Assembly: GCA_900553005.1 (NCBI GenBank)
Contig: USBU01000018.1
Location: 1 to 12,625 of the forward strand
From: an uncultured Eubacteriales bacterium
GTDB taxonomy: Bacteria; Bacillota; Clostridia; Christensenellales; Pumilibacteraceae
Length of the DNA stretch: 12,625 bases
Reading direction: 5' to 3'
A program made the position numbers and the translations under genes. This document shows positions 7,475 to 12,625 of this stretch, one piece after another (position 1 is the stretch's first letter; each line of letters begins with the position of its first letter). The notes under the pieces are model-generated. The model had not been told where the DNA came from and searched no databases. It worked only from the letters and a program-made list of their open reading frames with translations.

Positions 7475-9385
7475 TCAGCTCTTTTTCAGACTGTTAAGCA
7501 CTCCGCCTGCCAGAATAAATTTACGCTGACGGTCTGAAAGAGGCATCTCGCAAATTATTTCTTTGCCGGCCGTGACGTCGGCGACAATTATATCTCCGCC
7601 GCGCTTTACCTGCTCCGCCGCGTCATTTATAATTAGCTCGTCTCCCATGCTCAGCGCGTCGTAATCCTTCTCCGACTTAAACGTAAGGGGAAGAATCCCG
7701 CTGTTTATAAGATTATCGCGGTGAATGCGCGCAAACGACTTGGCGATTACTCCCCTTACTCCCAGATAAAGCGGTACAAGAGCGGCGTGCTCGCGCGAGG
7801 AGCCCTGACCGTAATTTGAACCAGCCACAATAAATCCTCCGCCCCATTCCTCGGCGCGGGCCGCAAAACCGGGATCGGCAGGCTCCATGCAATGCTTTGA
7901 CAAGTACGGAATATTGGACCGATACGGCAGCAGCTTGGAATTTGACGGCATGATATGGTCGGTCGTGATATTATCCTCGGCCTTTATAAGCACCCGGCCG
8001 GAAACCGTTTCGCCCAAAGCGACATTTAGCGGAAATGGCTTGATATTGGGACCGCGCGACACAACGACGTCGGGGAAATCCTTTGGATCAAGGATCAGAT
8101 TATCATTAACTTCAAATTTGTCGGGCATATTTATCTCAGGGCAGAATTCCTTTGACGGATCGGTAAAATATCCGTTAAGAGCGGTATATGCCGCCGTCTC
8201 CGGAGACGCCAGATAAACGCTTGCGGAGGCCGTTCCGCTGCGAGCGTAAAAATTACGGTTAAACGTCCTGACAGACACAGCGTCGTTTTTAGGCGACTGT
8301 CCCATGCCTATGCACGGACCGCAAGCGCATTCCAATATACGCGCGCCGGCGTTGATCATATCCGCGAGAGCGCCGTTTTCGGCAAGCATAGCAAGGACCT
8401 GCCTGGAGCCGGGACTGACGGTAAGACTAACTTCGGGATTGACGCGTTTGCCCTTAAGTATCGCGGCAACCTTCATCATGTCGCGGTAAGACGAATTGGT
8501 GCAGCTGCCGATACATACCTGATCTACCTTGACGGACGAAAGCTCCGACACTTTTTTCACATTGTCGGGCGAATGCGGACAGGCGGCAAGCGGCTGTAAA
8601 GCGTTTAAATCTATTACGATCTCTTCGTCGTAATCGGAATCCTCGTCGGCGGCAAGCGGAATAAAATCGTTCTCTCTGCCCTCTGCGCGCAAAAACGCTT
8701 TCGTCTGCCCGTCAGACGGGAAAATCGAAGCGGTAGCGCCCAGCTCCGCTCCCATATTCGTGATAGTAGCGCGCTCCGGCACAGTCAGCGAGGCAACGCC
8801 CTCCCCGCAATATTCCATGACCTTGCCGACGCCGCCCTTGACGGTAAGCCGCCTGAGAACCTCCAGAATTATATCCTTTGCCGTGACGTTGGGCTTTAAT
8901 TTTCCCTTAAGCTCTATTTTAACGACCTTGGGCATGGTAAGATAAAGCGCGCCGCCGCCCATGGCCACTGCAACGTCCAATCCGCCCGCGCCGATCGCAA
9001 GCATACCTATGCCGCCGGCCGTAGGCGTATGACTGTCCGAGCCTATAAGCGTCTGCCCCGGGATACCGAAGCGCTCGATATTTATCTGGTGACAGATACC
9101 GTTGCCGGGCTTGGAAACGTATATCCCGTGCTTGAGCGCTACGGACTGTATATAAGCGTGATCGTCCGCGTTTTCAAAGCCCGACTGTATGGTATTATGG
9201 TCTATGTAAGCGACCGAGCGGTAAGTTTTCACCTTGTCGACGCCAAGCGCTTCAAACTGAAGATACGCCATAGTGCCCGTTGAATCCTGCGTAAGCGTCT
9301 GGTCGATACGAATAGCTATTTCCTCGCCCGCAGTCATACTGCCGGAAACAAGATGATTGCCTATAATTTTTCTGGTTAAGTTCAT
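7475..9385 (-). CDS. acn: Aconitate hydratase (4Fe-4S)
   Basis: Interconverts citrate and isocitrate through cis-aconitate using a 4Fe-4S cluster. At 636 residues it matches the shorter bacterial/mitochondrial-like aconitases of anaerobes rather than the 890-residue AcnA type. The cluster ligands should be C295 in CIGSCTNSS (291-299) and C355 and C358 in CACGPCIGMG (353-362). The C-terminal swivel domain holds NYGQGSSREHAAL (524-536), with the active-site serine and arginine. The frame is open upstream to 9595, but the ATG at 9385 has GGAGG 4 nt before it, lies downstream of the promoter and gives the normal N-terminus (MNLTRKIIGNHL). No citrate synthase or isocitrate dehydrogenase gene is in the window. 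Supplying 2-oxoglutarate/glutamate carbon would fit its cotranscription with an aminotransferase, which is inference. Confidence 0.97.
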   Translation of the reverse strand: MNLTRKIIGNHLVSGSMTAGEEIAIRIDQTLTQDSTGTMAYLQFEALGVDKVKTYRSVAYIDHNTIQSGFENADDHAYIQSVALKHGIYVSKPGNGICHQINIERFGIPGQTLIGSDSHTPTAGGIGMLAIGAGGLDVAVAMGGGALYLTMPKVVKIELKGKLKPNVTAKDIILEVLRRLTVKGGVGKVMEYCGEGVASLTVPERATITNMGAELGATASIFPSDGQTKAFLRAEGRENDFIPLAADEDSDYDEEIVIDLNALQPLAACPHSPDNVKKVSELSSVKVDQVCIGSCTNSSYRDMMKVAAILKGKRVNPEVSLTVSPGSRQVLAMLAENGALADMINAGARILECACGPCIGMGQSPKNDAVSVRTFNRNFYARSGTASASVYLASPETAAYTALNGYFTDPSKEFCPEINMPDKFEVNDNLILDPKDFPDVVVSRGPNIKPFPLNVALGETVSGRVLIKAEDNITTDHIMPSNSKLLPYRSNIPYLSKHCMEPADPGFAARAEEWGGGFIVAGSNYGQGSSREHAALVPLYLGVRGVIAKSFARIHRDNLINSGILPLTFKSEKDYDALSMGDELIINDAAEQVKRGGDIIVADVTAGKEIICEMPLSDRQRKFILAGGVLNSLKKS

Positions 9386-9399
9386 AACGCCTCCGTCGC

Positions 9400-9417
9400 A
9401 ATTCATTACGCTGAATT
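9400..9417. repeat. Inverted repeat in the aconitase 5' leader
   Basis: AATTCA and TGAATT are perfect 6-bp inverted arms separated by 6 nt. They lie just downstream of the predicted aconitase transcription start (about 9422) and upstream of the ribosome binding site. They could be a repressor operator or a small mRNA stem-loop. A dyad this short and AT-rich can also occur by chance. Confidence 0.3.
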
Positions 9418-9428
9418 GTTTTCCTATT

Positions 9429-9457
9429 ATTTTATATTTTTTGACGCGGGTTGTCAA
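9429..9457 (-). promoter_or_regulatory. Housekeeping-sigma promoter for aconitase operon
   Basis: On the minus strand there is a perfect -35 TTGACA (9457-9452), a 17-bp spacer and -10 TAAAAT (9434-9429, one mismatch). The start should be near 9422, leaving a leader of about 37 nt before the aconitase ATG. The spacer begins AACCCGCGT then an A run, close to the greA promoter. The promoter faces away from the plus-strand promoter at 9509-9537, with about 51 bp between the two -35 boxes. Confidence 0.85.
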
Positions 9458-9478
9458 CCGTAGCGGCCACGGCAAAAA

Positions 9479-9515
9479 GGCTTTTTTTGCAAATCGCGGG
9501 CTTTTTTCTTGCAAA
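9479..9515 (+). repeat. Near-direct repeats between divergent promoters
   Basis: Two related blocks begin 20 bp apart: GGCTTTTTTTGCAAA at 9479-9493 and GGCTTTTTTCTTGCAAA at 9499-9515. Their starts are about two helical turns apart, and the second covers the -35 box of the plus-strand promoter. A short dyad, GCAAAAA facing TTTTTGC, overlaps the first copy at about 9472-9490. This placement suits an operator or intrinsically curved DNA. No protein can be named. Confidence 0.35.
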
Positions 9516-9537
9516 AAGTCGAAATTTGCGTTATAAT
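9509..9537 (+). promoter_or_regulatory. Plus-strand promoter for small protein gene
   Basis: A -35 TTGCAA (9509-9514), a 17-bp spacer (9515-9531) and a perfect -10 TATAAT (9532-9537). A start 7 nt after the -10 falls at 9544, which is the A of the first ATG of the gene behind it. The transcript may therefore be leaderless. Confidence 0.72.
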
Positions 9538-9543
9538 CGCGAC

Positions 9544-9846
9544 ATGAAACTTTGGATAAGAACGATGAACGGCGACAGAACGATGAATTCCGCAACCGTT
9601 GAAACCGGAGAACAGCTTACCGCGTCCGCTTTGACCTCAATACTGCGCGAGACGCTGCTGCCGATGGATATTCCCACGCCGTCGGTGCTGGAAACGCATG
9701 TGAAACATCTGAAAAATTTTAACGTAGCGCGCTTTAAACCGGCGGACTTTGTCGAACCGGTTGATTTTGACGCGCTTTCGATAGAGCTTATACGCGGCGA
9801 CGGCGAAAAACGTCCGCACAGACGCAATCCGTTGGACGAAGCTTAA
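9544..9846 (+). CDS. Small conserved-looking protein of unknown function (100 aa)
   Basis: Not recognised as a named family. It is soluble, with no signal peptide, membrane segment or cysteine pair. The C-terminal half has a pattern of aromatic and acidic residues (FNVARFKPADFVEPVDFDAL, then SIELI), ending in the basic tail RPHRRNPLDEA. I have a vague memory of similar roughly 90-residue clostridial proteins that start MKLW and contain a similar FxxxxFIExxxFDxLxIE stretch; this is recollection, not a search. The start at 9544 is chosen for its position right after the -10 box. An ATG at 9565 is the alternative if the transcript starts further on, with only a weak GGAT upstream. The frame extends upstream to 9451, but that part precedes the promoter. 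It is the only clear plus-strand gene in the window. Confidence 0.68.
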   Translation: MKLWIRTMNGDRTMNSATVETGEQLTASALTSILRETLLPMDIPTPSVLETHVKHLKNFNVARFKPADFVEPVDFDALSIELIRGDGEKRPHRRNPLDEA

Positions 9847-9865
9847 AGGACGCGGATTACAGTAA

Positions 9866-10057
9866 ATATCGGAAAAGGAGTATTCCGCGCTCAAATCCAG
9901 CCCGCATAAACAATCCGTAAAAAAAGCCGAGCATAAACCCGAACGACTGAACCGCTACGATACCGTCATAACGCTGACGGGGACGCAAGGCGGTTTCAGC
10001 TCATACTATAAAAATAAAAAAACGCAGAACAATCAAACTGCGTTTTTATTTTATTGA
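9866..10057 (+). other. Startless coding-like frame behind a strong Shine-Dalgarno
   Basis: An open frame of about 63 codons follows the small plus-strand gene and ends in a TGA inside the terminator region. A near-perfect AAAAGGAG (9873-9880) sits where a ribosome binding site should be, but no ATG, GTG or TTG follows at proper distance in this frame. GCG at 9887, 6 nt after it, is one transition from GTG. The translation has ordinary composition, for example KPERLNRYDTVITLTGTQGG, and codon use resembles neighbouring genes (GC-leaning third positions, ATA for isoleucine). It may be a small gene with a sequencing error or mutated start, a decayed gene, or chance. The last codons overlap the terminator stem. 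Confidence 0.33.
10018..10047. terminator. Bidirectional intrinsic terminator
   Basis: AAAAACGCAG (10018-10027) and CTGCGTTTTT (10038-10047) pair over 10 bp around a 10-nt loop. T-rich tails follow in both directions, so it can end transcripts from either side. It separates the plus-strand small gene from the convergent minus-strand cls-membrane protein pair, whose last stop is at 10069. Confidence 0.9.
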
Positions 10058-10068
10058 TTGCCGAGGTA

Positions 10069-10890
10069 TTACCGGCTAACGGAAACGGGGCGGTAAAGCG
10101 GCTTGGGCGTGCGGTTTTCCCTGTCGGTTATATACCCGTAGGAAGCGCTTTCCATGACTGCCGCGCAATAAATAATCAGCGGAGCCGCAACAAGAACGGC
10201 TACAAAAACCGAAAAAGCCGTAAAAACAACAAATACAAGCGCGCAGCAGACAATCGCTATCGCAAGATAAGAGCAAAATTGCCCGGATATGTTTTTAACC
10301 GTAAAAATCTTTTTCATGGACAGCTTGAGCGGAGACGTCAGTTTGACCAACAGCAGATTTACCAGCGTACTGACAAAAAGATAAACTATAATAAACGCAA
10401 ACGCCGAAACCGGCCGGATAAACAAAAGCCAAATAAAACCTGCCGCAAGCGCGGTATCGGCGACCATACGCACCGCGGCGGAAAGCAGAGTCGGCAGCGG
10501 TCCGCTTACGCGGTTGGCGCTTTCGTCCTTTATGTACGCGACGGTCAGCGCTTTGGCAGCCTGAACCGACAGCACTATCGATATTATCATAACGACAAGC
10601 GTCTCCACGATTTCCTTAGAGGCCGCGGAAGCCTTGTCGCCCAAAATAACAAGAATCTTTTCCCAAAGTTCGGGCACATCCGAAATTCTTGCAACGGTAA
10701 ACTCGCCGGCAAAGGCCTCTACCTCCGAAACTATCGCCTCGCTCACCGAGCCCGCGGCGTCGGCAAGTATTCCGATCGCGCAGGAGAGAAACGAATACAG
10801 CGCTATAATAAGCCCCAGATACACCATGCCCATCACGACAAGCAGATAGCGTCTGTTTACGTAAAGGCTTTTGACGGAATATTCCAGCAT
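10069..10890 (-). CDS. Polytopic membrane protein, unknown function
   Basis: 273 residues with about five or six hydrophobic segments: roughly 15-42, 95-118, 134-157, 160-183 and a long stretch 205-248 that could be one or two helices. A loop at about 45-92 lies between the first two, and the C-terminus is basic (NRTPKPLYRPVSVSR). I recognise no family signature or catalytic motif. The ATG at 10890 has AAAGGAG 8 nt upstream, a strong ribosome binding site. It begins 34 nt after the cls stop with no terminator between, so the two are probably one operon ending at the terminator at 10018-10047. A role in envelope or phospholipid biology is suggested only by that neighbour. Confidence 0.82.
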   Translation of the reverse strand: MLEYSVKSLYVNRRYLLVVMGMVYLGLIIALYSFLSCAIGILADAAGSVSEAIVSEVEAFAGEFTVARISDVPELWEKILVILGDKASAASKEIVETLVVMIISIVLSVQAAKALTVAYIKDESANRVSGPLPTLLSAAVRMVADTALAAGFIWLLFIRPVSAFAFIIVYLFVSTLVNLLLVKLTSPLKLSMKKIFTVKNISGQFCSYLAIAIVCCALVFVVFTAFSVFVAVLVAAPLIIYCAAVMESASYGYITDRENRTPKPLYRPVSVSR

Positions 10891-10924
10891 TTCTTTCTCT
10901 CCTTTCCGAAAGAAAATTAAAAAT

Positions 10925-12469
10925 TTAAAGGAGCGGGGCTATAAACGACAGCACAAGCTCGCTGAGCTTGGTAAAAAACGAGCGGTTCTTCCACTGCTCA
11001 TAAGTGATCTCCTCGGACTCCTCAAGCGCTTCGAGAAAATCGTCGCGCATTTTTTCCACGTCGGTATTGCCCACCAGCAACGCTCCGCATTCAAAATGCA
11101 GCAACATGCTGCGGTAATCGCAGTTTACTGTGCCTATAAAACCGTATTTATCATCGACGATAACGTTTTTTGCATGATTAAAGCCGGGCGTATATTCGTA
11201 TATTTTGCCGCCGGCCTTAAGAATTTCGCCGTAATGGCCGCGCGTCATGGCAAAAATAAGCTTTTTGTCCGGTATATGCGGAACGAGAATCCTGACGTCC
11301 ACTCCGCTCTTTGCCGCAAGCTGAATCATATTGATAAACGAATTGTCTATTATGAAATACGGCGTAGAAATATAAAGATACTTTTCGGCGGAAACGATAA
11401 GCGACTCAAAAAGATGATATGCCGGATCCAAAGCATTGGTCGGACCGTCGCCGAACGGCATGACGTAACCGTCGCCGTCAAACGACTCGTCGGGTGAAAA
11501 ATCGGCTATTTCGATAAGCTCTCCCGACGACATATACCAGATTTCCGCAAATAAAAGCTCCAGCGAATATACCGCGTCGCCCGTAAACCGCATGGCCGTA
11601 TCGCGCCAGCGACCGAATCGAATCTTTCTTCCGGTGTACTCGTCGGCAAGATTGTCGCCGCCCATATAACCCACTTTACCGTCGATCACGACTATCTTGC
11701 GGTGATCGCGGTAATTTATCCTGGGATTGATAACAAGCCCCATAGGTTCGTAAACGCACAGCTCCAGATTTTCAATATTTGCAATACGCTTTTTCGTCCT
11801 GCGCTTAAGCTCTTTTTTAGAGCCTATATCGTCGTAAACAAACTTAATTTTTACGCCCTGACGGCCTTTGCGCTCCAGCGCGTCGATCACCTCGTCCAAA
11901 ACAAGCCCGTCGGATATAATAAAAAATTCGATATAAATATATTTTTCGGCAGCTTCTATATCCTCTAACATACGCTTATGCTTAAGCGCAATATCGGAAA
12001 AGTATTCGGTATGAGTATGTCGGTACGCATTGAAATATGAATTATTGTTTACTGACCTAACAAGCATGGCTCCGCGCGTATCCGCGGCTTCGAGCTCGCA
12101 AAGATAATCGTTTTCGACTATCTTTGTCTGAAGATAATCGTTGACGACCTTGGCCTTACGCTTAGGAATACGGCGTCCGCCGCCGAAAAGCAAGTAAAAC
12201 ACCGTTCCCGCAAACGGCATAGCCAGGATAAATATGGTCCACGAAAGCTTATAACTGGAATTTATATCGCGTTTATACAGCCCCAAAACAACGAATATCC
12301 CGATAATCCCCGTTATCAGACGAACGTACCAGAGATTGTATATTCCGAAAAACAGCACGTAATAAAACAAAAGCTGCACCGCAAGAATAATCACGGAAAT
12401 AATAGCCGCAATAATAGTCTTTATAACGGCAGCCACAAGATGCGATTGTCTTTTTCCTACTATTTTCAT
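10925..12469 (-). CDS. cls: Cardiolipin synthase (phospholipase D type)
   Basis: Makes cardiolipin at the membrane, typically from two phosphatidylglycerols with release of glycerol. At 514 residues it is full length for bacterial Cls. The N-terminus has two or three membrane helices (about 15-42, 48-65 and 76-95). Two PLD domains follow, with HKD motif 1 H256-x-K258-x4-D263 (HRKIVVIDGKVGYMGG) and motif 2 H432-x-K434-x4-D439 (HAKNVIVDDKYGFIG), both intact. The ATG at 12469 has AGGGA about 8 nt before it. The 64-nt gap upstream holds an AT-rich stretch with a possible -10 TATAAA (12525-12520), but no good -35 in register, so I do not call a promoter. Transcription may start further upstream or be read through from the preceding gene. 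Confidence 0.95.
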   Translation of the reverse strand: MKIVGKRQSHLVAAVIKTIIAAIISVIILAVQLLFYYVLFFGIYNLWYVRLITGIIGIFVVLGLYKRDINSSYKLSWTIFILAMPFAGTVFYLLFGGGRRIPKRKAKVVNDYLQTKIVENDYLCELEAADTRGAMLVRSVNNNSYFNAYRHTHTEYFSDIALKHKRMLEDIEAAEKYIYIEFFIISDGLVLDEVIDALERKGRQGVKIKFVYDDIGSKKELKRRTKKRIANIENLELCVYEPMGLVINPRINYRDHRKIVVIDGKVGYMGGDNLADEYTGRKIRFGRWRDTAMRFTGDAVYSLELLFAEIWYMSSGELIEIADFSPDESFDGDGYVMPFGDGPTNALDPAYHLFESLIVSAEKYLYISTPYFIIDNSFINMIQLAAKSGVDVRILVPHIPDKKLIFAMTRGHYGEILKAGGKIYEYTPGFNHAKNVIVDDKYGFIGTVNCDYRSMLLHFECGALLVGNTDVEKMRDDFLEALEESEEITYEQWKNRSFFTKLSELVLSFIAPLL

Positions 12470-12533
12470 TTGTTTATCCCTGTGTTAGTGTTTTTGATTG
12501 CAGCCGTTTTTACGCAGAATTTATATATTTATA

Positions 12534-12606
12534 TTAAATCCTTTGCAGCAAATCCGACAGGTCCGACAGCCTTTTTACCTCAAAATCAGGGCGCAAATCG
12601 CCGTAC
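12534..12606 (-). CDS. C-terminal fragment, probable HAD-type hydrolase
   Basis: Twenty-three residues and a TAA stop are visible before the adapter begins. The tail contains LRPDFEVKRLSDLSDLL, which resembles the ends of HAD-superfamily phosphatases, where a residue pattern such as ADYEVxSLxEL closes the Rossmann domain. The catalytic motifs would lie beyond the contig end, so this is a tentative family call. It ends 64 nt before cls, and no terminator is visible between them. Confidence 0.45.
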
Positions 12607-12625
12607 CTGTCTCTTATACACATCT
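12607..12625. other. Residual Nextera/Tn5 mosaic end (3' end)
   Basis: CTGTCTCTTATACACATCT is the exact reverse complement of the 19-bp mosaic end at 14-32. It is library adapter, not genome. Any translation across 12606/12607 is artificial. Confidence 0.97.

Noticed and set aside
9386..9595. Aconitase extended by 70 residues to 9595
   Set aside because: The extension runs through the promoter (9429-9457) and the divergent promoter region. The ATG at 9385 has GGAGG and the family N-terminus.
12520..12548. Promoter for cls in the AT-rich gap
   Set aside because: TATAAA is present, but nothing resembling TTGACA lies 16-18 bp upstream.
33..12606. CRISPR array, tRNA, rRNA, prophage, toxin-antitoxin or defence genes
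   Set aside because: I saw no regularly spaced repeats, no RNA-gene signature and no protein of these families. Every long frame is explained by housekeeping, metabolic or unknown single proteins.
1..12625. Inverted 19-bp mosaic ends suggesting a Tn5-type transposon carrying the whole window
   Set aside because: The left copy is preceded by the synthetic Nextera adapter tail, no transposase is present, and the cargo is ordinary chromosomal operons cut mid-gene. Library adapter explains it.

Overview
The window looks like one complete metagenome or draft contig from a member of the Bacillota, most likely an uncultured Clostridia lineage. The basis is the family content, the neighbourhood of an Orn/Lys/Arg-decarboxylase-like gene with tmk and holB (compare B. 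subtilis yaaO-tmk-yaaQ-yaaR-holB), the greA-lysS adjacency, GGAGG-type ribosome binding sites, and consensus TTGACA/TATAAT promoters. Both ends are Nextera/Tn5 library adapter rather than genome: bases 1-32 and 12607-12625. The genomic insert is therefore about 33-12606, and the genes at both edges are cut by the adapter.

Nearly everything is on the minus strand, so transcription runs from high to low coordinates. In that order: (a) the C-terminal tip of a probable HAD-type hydrolase, a cardiolipin synthase (cls) and a polytopic membrane protein of unknown function, ending at a bidirectional terminator (10018-10047). (b) A small island read from the plus strand (about 9509-10057), with its own promoter, a 100-residue unrecognised protein and a coding-like frame that has a strong Shine-Dalgarno sequence but no start codon. 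(c) Aconitase, an Lrp/AsnC-type regulator and a class I/II aminotransferase, driven by a consensus promoter upstream of aconitase; regulator and aminotransferase overlap by ATGA. (d) greA, lysS, a single-pass extracytoplasmic protein, an Orn/Lys/Arg-decarboxylase-like PLP protein, tmk and holB, behind a near-perfect promoter with a roughly 170-nt structured leader.

Cluster (d) is an information-processing operon: GreA rescues backtracked RNA polymerase, LysRS charges tRNA-Lys, Tmk makes dTDP and HolB is the delta-prime clamp-loader subunit. Two less understood proteins sit inside it with tight spacing (19 nt) or translational coupling (TGATG). Cluster (c) joins carbon and amino-acid metabolism and probably carries its own regulator.

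The protein content is mostly ordinary housekeeping, and I found no defence system, CRISPR array, RNA gene, phage or insertion sequence. The items worth a second look are small: the plus-strand island with a predicted leaderless mRNA, the startless downstream frame, the greA leader, a hairpin that holds the lysS Shine-Dalgarno, the short decarboxylase-like protein with an altered DEAHGAH motif, and the adapter at both contig ends.
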